Positions 1-7,628 of a DNA stretch of 64,000 bases are shown piece after piece. Position 1 is the first letter of the stretch. Each line of letters starts with the position of its first letter. The translations under genes were made by a program, and so were the position numbers. Source of the DNA: Streptomyces sp. 130 (GTDB lineage Bacteria; Actinomycetota; Actinomycetes; Streptomycetales; Streptomycetaceae); NCBI RefSeq assembly GCF_007096885.1, contig NZ_VJNO01000023.1:1-64000 (forward strand), given 5' to 3'. The notes under the pieces were generated by a model, which was given only the letters and a program-made list of their open reading frames with translations, was not told the origin of the DNA and ran no database searches.

Positions 1-209
1 AGAACAGCGGCCTGGACGTCGCGGACCGCATCACCGTCCGCTGGACCTCCACAGACCCCGCGACCACCGAAGCCCTCACCGAACACGCGACGCTGATCGC
101 GGACGAGGTGCTGGCCACGGACTACGCGCAGGGCGAGGCGGACGGCGCGTATGGCGCCGCCATCGAGGACGAGGGCCTGAGCCTGACGTTCCGCCTCCGC
201 AAGGCGTAG
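1..209 (+). CDS. ileS: Isoleucyl-tRNA synthetase, C-terminal fragment
   Basis: Only the last 68 codons are in the window; the reading frame runs from base 3 to a TAG at 207-209. The visible tail (NSGLDVADRITVRWTSTD onward, ending LRLRKA-like FRLRKA) resembles the extreme C-terminal domain of the long actinobacterial IleS, which charges tRNA-Ile in the cytoplasm. The context agrees: in Streptomyces ileS lies next to divIVA at the end of the dcw cluster, here convergent with it. The fragment is too short for catalytic motifs to be visible, so the name rests on tail similarity plus synteny. A perfect 13-bp hairpin follows the stop codon by 10 bases. Confidence 0.75.
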   Translation, partial: NSGLDVADRITVRWTSTDPATTEALTEHATLIADEVLATDYAQGEADGAYGAAIEDEGLSLTFRLRKA

Positions 210-219
210 CGGGGCCGTA

Positions 220-250
220 GCCGGAGGGGCTGTACTTCAGCCCCTCCGGC
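220..250 (+). terminator. Terminator hairpin after ileS
   Basis: Perfect 13-bp inverted repeat (220-232 pairing with 238-250) around a 5-nt loop, starting 10 nt after the ileS stop. It lacks a U-tract, as is common for Streptomyces terminators. Confidence 0.75.
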
Positions 251-340
251 GATTGAGGAGCGGGGTCCGGGGCGGAGCCCCGGTTTCGGGAAGGGGCGGG
301 TAGGGGACAGCCGCGCGCAGCGCCCCCCGCACTCGTACGC

Positions 341-385
341 GCAAAGGGCCGGGCCCCGGGGAACCCCCGGGGCCCGGCCCTTTGC
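341..385. terminator. Bidirectional terminator between ileS and divIVA
   Basis: Perfect 21-bp stem (341-361 with 365-385) and a 3-nt AAC loop. It begins with GCAAAGGGCC and ends with GGCCCTTTGC, so a minus-strand transcript from divIVA also reads a G/C stem closed by A/T pairs. It sits 37 bases beyond the divIVA stop. Confidence 0.75.
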
Positions 386-421
386 CTGCCGACGGCTACG
401 CGCGCACCGCGCGCGAGCCGG

Positions 422-1549
422 TCAGTTGTCGTCCTCGTCGATCAGGAACCCGCGCATCGGCGACGGCGCCTGCTGCATCGGCTGCGGCGCCTGCGGCCGC
501 ACCGGCGCCATCGGCTGCGTCATCGCCGGCGACATCTGCTGCTGACCGCCGTACGACGGGCCGCTGCCCATGGACGGGTTGCCGCCGCCCATCGGCTGAC
601 CGCCGTGGTTGCCGCCCATCGTGTGCCCCATGGCACCCGCACCGGCCGGAGCCAGCGAGGGCGACGGCGGCAGCGACGCGGCGGCCGGGGTGCGCGGCGG
701 GGCCAGCGAGTCGTCCGCCTGGGTCTCCAGCTGACGCAGCTGGCTCTCCAGGTAGGACTTCAGACGCGTCCGGTACTCGCGCTCGAAGCCCCGCAGGTCC
801 TCGACCTTGCGCTCCAGCGTCGCGCGGGCCGACTCCAGCGAGCCCATCGCCACGCGGTGCTTCTCCTGCGCGTCCCGCTCCAGCGCGTCCGCCTTGGCGC
901 GGGCGTCCCGCTCCAGGCCCTCGGCGCGGCTGCGCGCCTCGCCGACGATCTTGTTGGCCTCGGAACGGGCCTCCGCGATCGCCTGGTCGGCGGTCTGCTG
1001 GGCCAGGGACAGGACACGGGCGGCGCTGTCGCCACCGGGGCCCTGCTGCTGCATCTGCGGCGGGGGCTGCATCTGCTGCATCTGCTGCTGCGGGTTGTGA
1101 CCGCCCATGGGGCCGCCCATCGGGCCACCCATGGGACCACCCTGCATCGGGCCGGGGCCGTGCGGGCCCTGCGGACCGGGGCCGTGCGGGCCCTGGGGGC
1201 CGTGGCCGCTGGGACCGGCGGGCAGCTGCGGAGCACCACCGGGCAGCTGGGGGGGACCCATCTGCGGGGGCTGCTGCTGGACCGGCGGGCCCGATATGGC
1301 GGCGGGCACCGGGGCACCCGGCCGGTCCTGCTGCTCCGGCGGCTTGCGCATCCCCTGCTGCTGGTTCTGCGCGGCGGCACGCGTGGCGGCGGCCAGCTTG
1401 GCGCGCAGGTCCTCGTTCTCACGGAGCAGGCGGGTCAGCTCCGACTCGACCTCGTCGAGGAAGGCGTCGACCTCGTCCTCGTCGTAGCCCTCTCGGAGGC
1501 GGACTGTCGTGAACTGCTTGTTCCGCACATCCTCGGGAGTCAGCGGCAT
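422..1549 (-). CDS. divIVA: Polar growth and cell division protein DivIVA (Wag31 type)
   Basis: 375-aa cytoplasmic coiled-coil protein. Residues 1-60 are the membrane-curvature-binding DivIVA domain (PLTPEDVRNKQFTTVRLREG, then an Asp/Glu-rich heptad region). A Gln/Pro/Gly/Met-rich linker with tandem GPxGPHGP and MGGP repeats follows, then a second coiled coil (about residues 175-290) and a Met/Gly/Gln-rich tail. In Streptomyces DivIVA marks hyphal tips and branch sites and recruits the wall-growth machinery; it is essential there. It is the last gene of the dcw-linked minus-strand block, after the YggT gene, and is followed by a 21-bp terminator. The ATG at 1549 has only a weak AAGAAGAG ribosome site. 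Confidence 0.95.
   Translation of the reverse strand: MPLTPEDVRNKQFTTVRLREGYDEDEVDAFLDEVESELTRLLRENEDLRAKLAAATRAAAQNQQQGMRKPPEQQDRPGAPVPAAISGPPVQQQPPQMGPPQLPGGAPQLPAGPSGHGPQGPHGPGPQGPHGPGPMQGGPMGGPMGGPMGGHNPQQQMQQMQPPPQMQQQGPGGDSAARVLSLAQQTADQAIAEARSEANKIVGEARSRAEGLERDARAKADALERDAQEKHRVAMGSLESARATLERKVEDLRGFEREYRTRLKSYLESQLRQLETQADDSLAPPRTPAAASLPPSPSLAPAGAGAMGHTMGGNHGGQPMGGGNPSMGSGPSYGGQQQMSPAMTQPMAPVRPQAPQPMQQAPSPMRGFLIDEDDN
1107..1205. repeat. In-frame tandem repeats in the divIVA linker
   Basis: The GGGGCCGTGCGGGCCCTG block occurs twice with a 24-nt period (about 1153-1171 and 1177-1195), next to repeated CCCATSGG triplets. They encode GPHGPQGPHGP and MGGPMGGP repeats on the minus strand. 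The periods are multiples of 3, so slippage would change linker length without a frameshift. Confidence 0.7.
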
Positions 1550-1598
1550 CTCTTCTTCACCTCTACGTAGTCGTCGGCAGTCGGCAAGACCGTATCGC

Positions 1599-1883
1599 TC
1601 ACAGCCTGGTCACGATGCTGATCAGGATGGAAACGATGATCATCAGAACGAAGAAGGACAGGTCGAGTGCCACGCCCCCGAGACGCAGCGGCGGGATGAA
1701 CCGCCGCAGGAGCTTGAGCGGTGGATCGGTGACCGTGTAGGTCGTCTCCAGGACGACCACCATCGGCTTGCCCGGCTGCCATGAACGTGCGAACTGGAAG
1801 ACGTAGTCCATGACGAGCCGGAAGATCAGCACGATGAGGAAACACATCAACGCGATGTAGACAACACTTTGTGCGACGCCCAT
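1599..1883 (-). CDS. YggT family membrane protein
   Basis: 94-aa protein with two hydrophobic segments: residues 4-25 (VAQSVVYIALMCFLIVLIFRL region) and about 70-92. Between them lies the family-typical stretch with DPPLKLLRRFIPPLRLGG. YggT proteins sit in the cytoplasmic membrane beside sepF in Gram-positives and are linked to division or osmotic tolerance, but their biochemical role is unknown. I chose the ATG at 1883 over an upstream in-frame start at 1919 because the protein then begins at the conserved MGVAQ and an AGGGA ribosome site precedes it. It lies between sepF and divIVA and probably belongs to the same transcript. Confidence 0.88.
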   Translation of the reverse strand: MGVAQSVVYIALMCFLIVLIFRLVMDYVFQFARSWQPGKPMVVVLETTYTVTDPPLKLLRRFIPPLRLGGVALDLSFFVLMIIVSILISIVTRL

Positions 1884-1955
1884 CTCTCGCGCTTCCCTCT
1901 CCCCTGGCTCTCGTAGCACCGGCCTCTCGGCCGGGTTGTTCCCGGTGTCGTGTTC

Positions 1956-2573
1956 TCAGCTCTGGTTGAAGAATCCGCCCTCTGCGATGCGGGCCTTGTC
2001 CTCCGCCGTGACATCGACGTTAGCAGGCGACAACAGGAACACCTTCTGTGTCACTCGCTCAATGCTGCCATGGAGACCGAAGACGAGTCCCGCGGCAAAG
2101 TCGACAAGTCGCTTCGCGTCCGTATCGTCCATCTCCGTGAGATTCATGATCACCGGAGTGCCCTCACGGAAGTGTTCCCCGATGGTACGGGCCTCGTTGT
2201 ACGTCCTGGGGTGCAGCGTCGTGATCCGGTAGGGCTCACGCTCGGACACGACCTTGGGCATGATCACCGGTGCGTTCTTCTCCATGTTCGGACGTTCAGG
2301 TGTGATGGATGCCACGGGTGCGATCCGGGCGGGTCGCTCGCGCTCCGCCGGGATCTGGACCGGCTCCCGCTGCGCCGGCGGCTGGACCGCGCGTACCGGT
2401 TCGTCGCGCTCCCGGTCCCGCTCCACCTGATGCGCGGGCTGGTGCCGGCGCCGGTCGCGCTCGGGCTCCGGCTCGGGTTCGAATTCGTCGTCGGGGTCGA
2501 ACCCCGGGCCGTCGTACCCATCGTCCTCCACGAGGCCGAGGTAGACCGCCATCTTGCGCATCGCGCCGGCCAT
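1956..2573 (-). CDS. sepF: Z-ring anchor protein SepF
   Basis: 205-aa SepF. The N-terminal stretch MAGAMRKMAVYLGLVEDD is the amphipathic membrane-binding helix region. A charged Glu/Arg/Pro-rich linker (residues 25-90) follows, then the globular beta-rich SepF domain (about 110-200) that polymerises and binds the FtsZ C-terminal tail. Actinobacteria lack FtsA/ZipA, so SepF is their main FtsZ tether. The start at 2573 is set by a GGAGGA ribosome site at 2582-2587; the longer open frame upstream has no such site. The 124-bp gap before yggS may hold a separate promoter. Confidence 0.94.
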   Translation of the reverse strand: MAGAMRKMAVYLGLVEDDGYDGPGFDPDDEFEPEPEPERDRRRHQPAHQVERDRERDEPVRAVQPPAQREPVQIPAERERPARIAPVASITPERPNMEKNAPVIMPKVVSEREPYRITTLHPRTYNEARTIGEHFREGTPVIMNLTEMDDTDAKRLVDFAAGLVFGLHGSIERVTQKVFLLSPANVDVTAEDKARIAEGGFFNQS

Positions 2574-2697
2574 GCTCTGAGTCCTCCGCTCTGTGGTGGA
2601 TCGGCATCTGTCACCAAGTGCCCGCGATCCACTCCGGCCTACCCGCCCTGGGCGGTAATGACCATATTTTCTGCTGTGGTCCGACTTCTTCGCGACG

Positions 2698-3417
2698 TTA
2701 CCCGAGCCCGGGGCGGACTCCGAGTACCGCAGTACCGACGCGCACATGTGTCGCTCCGGCCGCGATCGCGTCCTCGAGGTCCGCACTCATCCCCGCAGAG
2801 ACCATGTTCGCAGCCGGATGGTTCCCGCGCAGCCGGGATGAGAATTCCATCAGCCGGTCGAACGCGGCCCGTTGCCGCCCGGCGAAGGGGCCGGCGAGCG
2901 GCGCGACGGTCATCAGCCCGTCCAGCCGGAGCCCGGGCGCGGCGGCGATCGCGTCCGCCAACTCCTCGATCCCGTCGGGCGCGACGCCTCCGCGGGCCCC
3001 CCGCTCCCCGCTCTCCGCGTCGAGGGCGACCTGGATGAGGCAGCCGAGTTCGCGCTCGCGGCGCCCGGCCGCCGCCGAGAGGGCGGTCACCAGCTTCGTA
3101 CGGTCCACGGACTGCACGACATCGGCATAACCGGCCACAGAACGGACCTTATTGGTCTGCAACTGGCCGACAAAATGCCAGGAGAGGGACAGATCCGCGC
3201 ACTCGGCGGCCTTCGGAGCGGCGTCCTGGTCGCGGTTCTCCGCGACCTGACGCACACCGAGTCCATGCAGAATCCGCACATCGCTCGCGGGGTAGGTCTT
3301 GGTGACCACGAGCAGGGTCACCTCCTCCCGCTCGCGCCCGGCCGCGACACAGGCCGAAGCGATCCGTTCCTCCACCCGCGCCAGATTCGCGGCGAGTTGA
3401 TCCTTGCGTTCCGTCAT
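2698..3417 (-). CDS. PLP homeostasis protein, YggS/PLPBP family
   Basis: 239-aa single-domain alanine-racemase-fold (fold type III) protein. The PLP-binding lysine is in LLVVTKTYPA (about residue 40); HFVGQLQTNK and the phosphate-binding SAGMSADLEDAI motif are also visible. YggS proteins bind pyridoxal phosphate without a known catalytic activity and buffer PLP and amino-acid pools. It sits between pgeF and sepF, as in most Gram-positive dcw clusters, with a 6-bp gap to pgeF, so the two are probably co-translated. The usual AENYVQE-like signature reads AENRDQDA here, a modest deviation from the family. Confidence 0.92.
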   Translation of the reverse strand: MTERKDQLAANLARVEERIASACVAAGREREEVTLLVVTKTYPASDVRILHGLGVRQVAENRDQDAAPKAAECADLSLSWHFVGQLQTNKVRSVAGYADVVQSVDRTKLVTALSAAAGRRERELGCLIQVALDAESGERGARGGVAPDGIEELADAIAAAPGLRLDGLMTVAPLAGPFAGRQRAAFDRLMEFSSRLRGNHPAANMVSAGMSADLEDAIAAGATHVRVGTAVLGVRPGLG

Positions 3418-3423
3418 GCCCTA

Positions 3424-4182
3424 TCAGTCCAGCCAGACATATCCGGCGAGCCGCCCGGTGGTGCGGTCGCGTCGGTACGAGAAGTGGTCGCCCGATTCCA
3501 GGGTGCAGAAGGGCGACGCCTGCCGGTCGGTGACGCCGAGCCCGGCGAGCTGGGCGTGCACCCCGCCCGTGACGTCCACCGCCGGGGTGCCCCAGCTGGT
3601 CTCGGACCACGAGCCGGGCACGTGCGCGGCGACCTCGTCCCGCATCGCGGCCGGCACCTCGTAGCACCGCCCGCAGACGGCAGGCCCGGTCCGCGCGGTG
3701 ATCCGGGAGACCTCCGCGCCCAGCCCGACCATGGCCTCGACCGCGGCCGGCACGATCCCGGCGACCAGCCCCGGCCGCCCGGCGTGCGCCGCCGCGACGA
3801 CGCCGGCCTCCGGGTCGGCGAGCAGGACGGGGGTGCAGTCGGCGGTCAGCACGGCGAGCGCGAGCCCGCGCCGCGCGGTGACCACCGCGTCCACGGCGGG
3901 GATCTCCGCCGCTTCGCCCCAGGGCCCGTCGACCACGGCCACGTCCCGGCCGTGGACCTGGTTCATCCAGACGACCCGCGCCGGATCGAGCCCCCGGGCC
4001 CGCGCGGCCCGCTCGCGGTTGGCGAGAACGGCGGCGGGGTCGTCACCGACCGCGCCGCCGAGATTCAGCTCCGCGTACGGGGCGGCGCTCACTCCGCCCC
4101 ACCTGTCGGTGAAGGAGAAGTGAGCGCCGCCCCGAGAGAAGACAGAGACCGTAGGGCTCACTGCGTCATGCGGACCTATCAC
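3424..4182 (-). CDS. pgeF: YlmD/YfiH family protein (peptidoglycan editing factor PgeF)
   Basis: 252-aa DUF152/laccase-fold protein. The metal-ligand or active-site set is visible: the His of NQVHGRD, the Cys of LTADCTP and the His of AAAHAGRPG. The last is usually HAGWRG, so this copy carries a local substitution. Members have been called polyphenol oxidases, purine nucleoside hydrolases or phosphorylases, and a peptidoglycan-precursor editing factor, so the name is provisional. Its GTG start (4182-4180) overlaps the ftsZ TGA as GTGA, which implies translational coupling to ftsZ. Confidence 0.88.
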   Translation of the reverse strand: MIGPHDAVSPTVSVFSRGGAHFSFTDRWGGVSAAPYAELNLGGAVGDDPAAVLANRERAARARGLDPARVVWMNQVHGRDVAVVDGPWGEAAEIPAVDAVVTARRGLALAVLTADCTPVLLADPEAGVVAAAHAGRPGLVAGIVPAAVEAMVGLGAEVSRITARTGPAVCGRCYEVPAAMRDEVAAHVPGSWSETSWGTPAVDVTGGVHAQLAGLGVTDRQASPFCTLESGDHFSYRRDRTTGRLAGYVWLD

Positions 4183-5405
4183 TTCAAGAAGTCCGGTACG
4201 TCCAGCTCTTCGGCCTGGGAGTCCGAGTAGGGACGGGCCGGCGGGACGTGCGGCGGCGGGACGACCGGCGGGAGGTGGGTCTCACCCGACACCGGCACCG
4301 GCTCGGCCTGCACCGCCGGCTCCTCGCGCGGCGGCACGGAACCGAGACCGCCGGACTGGCGCACCGGCTCGGGCGCGGCCCGGACCGGCGTCGGCGCCGG
4401 CTCCTCGCGCTTGGACTTGGTGCCCTCCAGGGCGAAGTCCGCCCGGCGGGCCGGCGGCTGTCCGCCGTCGAAGCCCGCCGCGATGACGGTGACCCGCACC
4501 TCGTCGCCGAGGGCGTCGTCGATGACCGCGCCGAAGATGATGTTCGCCTCCGGGTGGGCCGCCTCGCTCACCAGCTGGGCGGCCTCGTTGATCTCGAAGA
4601 GACCGAGGTCGCTGCCGCCGGAGATGGAGAGCAGGACACCGCGGGCGCCGTCGATGGACGCCTCCAGGAGCGGCGAGGAGATCGCCATCTCCGCCGCGGC
4701 CACCGCGCGGTCGTCGCCGCGGGCGGAGCCGATGCCCATGAGCGCGGAACCGGCCTCGGACATGACCGACTTGACGTCGGCGAAGTCGAGGTTGATCAGG
4801 CCCGGGGTGGTGATGAGGTCGGTGATGCCCTGGACACCGGAGAGCAGGACCTGGTCGGCCGACTTGAACGCGTCGAGCACGCTGACCTGGCGGTCCGAGA
4901 TGGACAGCAGCCGGTCGTTGGGGATGACGATGAGGGTGTCGACCTCTTCGCGGAGCTCGGCGATGCCGTCCTCCGCCTGGTTGGCGCGGCGCCGGCCCTC
5001 GAAGGTGAACGGGCGGGTGACCACACCGATCGTCAGGGCGCCGAGCGAGCGCGCGATGTTGGCGACGACGGGTGCGCCACCGGTGCCGGTGCCGCCGCCT
5101 TCGCCTGCGGTGACGAAGACCATGTCGGCCCCCTTGAGGACCTCCTCGATCTCCTCACGGTGGTCCTCTGCCGCCTTACGACCGACGGCCGGGTTCGCCC
5201 CGGCGCCGAGGCCGCGGGTGAGTTCGCGGCCGACGTCGAGCTTGACGTCGGCGTCGCTCATCAACAGGGCTTGCGCATCCGTGTTGATCGCGATGAACTC
5301 GACGCCTTTGAGACCGACCTCGATCATTCGGTTGATGGCATTGACACCACCGCCGCCGACACCGATGACCTTGATGACTGCGAGGTAGTTCTGCGGTGCT
5401 GCCAC
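4179..5405 (-). CDS. ftsZ: Cell division GTPase FtsZ
   Basis: 408-aa tubulin homologue that polymerises into the Z ring at vegetative cross-walls and in sporulation ladders. The GTP-binding tubulin signature GGGTGTG lies near residue 103 (after TAGE), with NTDAQAL and the T7-loop region also visible. A Pro/Glu-rich disordered linker starts after about residue 315. The C-terminal conserved peptide is ELDVPDFLK, the docking site for SepF and FtsW. The start is GTG at 5405 (VAAPQNYLAVIK, matching Streptomyces FtsZ); the open frame continues upstream through promoter sequence. The 3' end overlaps pgeF. Confidence 0.97.
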   Translation of the reverse strand: MAAPQNYLAVIKVIGVGGGGVNAINRMIEVGLKGVEFIAINTDAQALLMSDADVKLDVGRELTRGLGAGANPAVGRKAAEDHREEIEEVLKGADMVFVTAGEGGGTGTGGAPVVANIARSLGALTIGVVTRPFTFEGRRRANQAEDGIAELREEVDTLIVIPNDRLLSISDRQVSVLDAFKSADQVLLSGVQGITDLITTPGLINLDFADVKSVMSEAGSALMGIGSARGDDRAVAAAEMAISSPLLEASIDGARGVLLSISGGSDLGLFEINEAAQLVSEAAHPEANIIFGAVIDDALGDEVRVTVIAAGFDGGQPPARRADFALEGTKSKREEPAPTPVRAAPEPVRQSGGLGSVPPREEPAVQAEPVPVSGETHLPPVVPPPHVPPARPYSDSQAEELDVPDFLK

Positions 5406-5681
5406 GTCGAAGGCCTCTCGCCTCGAGTTACGTGTCGTCGCTTCGCGGTGATCCCGCCGCGACGACGGATGCCGATTGGGACGGTCCGAACGCCGACCCA
5501 AACCCTAACGTTCAAGTTTAGGGTTACCAGTGTGTCTGCTTCATGGACTCTTCCGAACAGGACACTAAGTCGACAAGTGGCGCACGTTCAACGAACACGC
5601 CGAACCTCCCGTTTTTCTTTTCACCCTATGTGATCACCCGTAGCGCTGACCAACCAGGGTGTTGGCCAGGCCAAATGTGCG
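5406..5681 (-). promoter_or_regulatory. ftsZ promoter region with inverted repeat and WhiA-like sites
   Basis: This is the only large gap (276 bp) inside the dcw cluster. Directly visible: a perfect 8-bp inverted repeat AACCCTAA (5501-5508) / TTAGGGTT (5518-5525) with a 9-nt spacer, and GACAC cores at 5532-5536 (minus strand) and 5561-5565 (plus), plus one at 5692-5696 inside ftsQ. In Streptomyces ftsZ has several promoters here, including a sporulation-induced one, and WhiA, which recognises GACAC, is a known direct activator. Assigning these particular sites to WhiA is inference. Confidence 0.65.
5501..5525. promoter_or_regulatory. AACCCTAA-N9-TTAGGGTT inverted repeat upstream of ftsZ
   Basis: Perfect 8-bp arms, A/T-rich compared with the surroundings, about 96-120 bp before the ftsZ GTG. 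The spacing fits a dimeric repressor or activator rather than a terminator. It could equally be two overlapping TANNNT -10 elements reading in opposite directions. Confidence 0.55.
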
Positions 5682-6476
5682 TCAACCACCCGACACGGCG
5701 GGGGCGGTGGGGGCACTCACGTCGAAGTGCCCCGCTTTGGGCGCGGCCTTCATGAGAGCGGTGAGGACTTTCGCCTTCGCCGCACCCGCTCCACCACTTC
5801 CCCACATCACCGTGCGATCCCCGCTGAGTTCCAAGGAGATGGCGTCGTACGAGTCGACCCGGACGACCCGGGTGTCCTCGGCGACCCCGTCCGGGAGGTC
5901 ACCCGCGACCCGGACCGCTTCCCGTACCAGCCGGTCGCCGCCGAAGCGGCGCAGGCTCGCGGACCGGCCCGTGGCCACCTCCAGCAGAGGCACATGGCCG
6001 GGCGCCTTGTCCACCGTCGCGAAGCGCACGCCCTCGTCGTCCACTTCGATGAACTTCGCACCCTTTTCGACCAGAAGGACCGGCTTTCGCTCGGTCACCT
6101 TAAGTCCGATGCCGTGCGGCCATGACCGAACGACATCCACCTCGTCGATACGAGGCAACTTCTGGCGCAACCTCTTCTCGATGGCGCCGGTGTCCACGGA
6201 AACGAGCGGGGCGCCCATCGGCACCGCCGCGGCACGCTCCACCTCGGCCGGTGTCAGCACCCGCACCCCGGTGATCCTGACCTGCTCGACCCGCAGCCAG
6301 GAGGAGCCGTAGAGCGCCCAGACGACGCCGGAGCCGAGCAGCAGCACGGCTCCGGCGATCAGGAGCAGCAGCCGGCGCCGGGAGAGGCGTCGCCCCTCAC
6401 GGCGCGGGCGCGACGGCCGGTCCGGGGCGTTCTCCTGCTTCCCTGCACCGCGCTGGGCGGTCGTCGGTCCGGCCAC
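5682..6476 (-). CDS. ftsQ: Cell division protein FtsQ
   Basis: 264-aa bitopic membrane protein of the divisome core (FtsQ-FtsL-DivIC complex). It has an Arg-rich cytoplasmic N-terminus (1-35), one transmembrane helix (about 36-56, LLLLIAGAVLLLGSGVVWAL) and a POTRA domain (about 62-130) starting at VEQVRITGVRVLTPAEVE, then the FtsQ/DivIB beta domain. The GTG start is fixed by AAGGAG at 6482-6487, five bases upstream. It is separated from murG by 51 bp. Transcription from its 3' end can run into ftsZ. Confidence 0.93.
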   Translation of the reverse strand: MAGPTTAQRGAGKQENAPDRPSRPRREGRRLSRRRLLLLIAGAVLLLGSGVVWALYGSSWLRVEQVRITGVRVLTPAEVERAAAVPMGAPLVSVDTGAIEKRLRQKLPRIDEVDVVRSWPHGIGLKVTERKPVLLVEKGAKFIEVDDEGVRFATVDKAPGHVPLLEVATGRSASLRRFGGDRLVREAVRVAGDLPDGVAEDTRVVRVDSYDAISLELSGDRTVMWGSGGAGAAKAKVLTALMKAAPKAGHFDVSAPTAPAVSGG

Positions 6477-6527
6477 GCTCGCTCCTTATGCCGGGTCCGG
6501 GGGCCACCGCTCCCGGACCCGCCCGCC

Positions 6528-7622
6528 TCACGCGTTACGGCGTGCGGCAATCGCCTCGTACACCATGCCGACCAGCAGATCGTCGGCGTCCCGGCGGCCG
6601 AACTCCGCGGCGGCCCGGGACATCTCATACAGCCGGTGCGGATCGGACAGCACCGGCAGGACGTTGCCCTGCACCCACTCGGGGGTGAGCGCGGCGTCGT
6701 CCACCAGCAGTCCGCCGCCGGCGTTGACCACCGGCTGGGCGTTGAGCCGCTGTTCGCCGTTGCCGATGGGCAACGGGACGTAGGCGGCGGGCAGTCCGAC
6801 GGCGGAGAGTTCGGCGACGGTCATCGCGCCCGCGCGGCAGAGCATCATGTCGGCCGCGGCGTACGCGAGATCCATCCGGTCCACGTACGGTACCGGGATG
6901 TAGGGGGGCATCCCGGGCATGTTGTCCACGCGCGGCAATTCGTTCTTCGGCCCGACCACGTGCAGGATCTGGATGCCGGAGCGCTGGAGCAGCGGAGCGA
7001 CGCGCTGTACCACCTCGTTGAGGTGGCGGGCGCCCTGCGAGCCGCCGGAGACCAGCAGCGTCGGCAGGTTGGGGTCGAGGCCGAACGCCGCGCGCGCCTC
7101 GGGGCGGACGCGGGCCCGGTCGAGGGTGGCGATGGTGCGGCGGAGCGGGATGCCGATGTAGCGGGCGCCGCGCAGCTTGCTGTCGGGCGTGGAGACGGCG
7201 ACGCCGTGGGCGTACCGCGAGCCGATCTTGTTGGCCAGGCCGGGGCGGGCGTTGGCCTCGTGGACCACGATCGGGACACCGGCGCGCTTGGCGGCGAGAT
7301 AGCCCGGCAGGGCCACGTAACCGCCGAAGCCGACCACGCAGTCGGCCCTGGTGCGTTCCAGGACCTGCTCGGCGGCCTTGATGGTGCCGCGCAGCCGGCC
7401 CGGGACGGTGATGAGTTCGGGGGTGGGCTTGCGCGGCAGCGGTACGGCCGGGATCAGGGCCAGTTCGTACCCCCGCTCGGGTACGAGTCTGGTCTCGAGC
7501 CCGCGCTCCGTGCCGAGAGCGGTGATCCCCACGCTCGGGTCCTGCCTGCGCAGGGCGTCCGCGAGGGCGAGCGCGGGCTCGATGTGGCCGGCGGTCCCCC
7601 CGCCGGCGAGTACGACATGCAC
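6528..7622 (-). CDS. murG: UDP-GlcNAc:lipid I GlcNAc transferase MurG
   Basis: 364-aa GT28 enzyme that adds GlcNAc to lipid I on the inner membrane face to give lipid II. Visible motifs are the N-terminal glycine loop GGGTAGHIEPALALAD, the second G-loop GFGGYVALPG, HEANARPGLANK, and in the donor domain SGGSQGARHLNE, then AGAMTVAELSAVGLPA and GNGEQRLNAQPVV. The GTG start at 7622 has GGAGAG upstream. The gap to ftsW is 6 bp. Confidence 0.96.
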   Translation of the reverse strand: MHVVLAGGGTAGHIEPALALADALRRQDPSVGITALGTERGLETRLVPERGYELALIPAVPLPRKPTPELITVPGRLRGTIKAAEQVLERTRADCVVGFGGYVALPGYLAAKRAGVPIVVHEANARPGLANKIGSRYAHGVAVSTPDSKLRGARYIGIPLRRTIATLDRARVRPEARAAFGLDPNLPTLLVSGGSQGARHLNEVVQRVAPLLQRSGIQILHVVGPKNELPRVDNMPGMPPYIPVPYVDRMDLAYAAADMMLCRAGAMTVAELSAVGLPAAYVPLPIGNGEQRLNAQPVVNAGGGLLVDDAALTPEWVQGNVLPVLSDPHRLYEMSRAAAEFGRRDADDLLVGMVYEAIAARRNA

Positions 7623-7628
7623 CGAATT

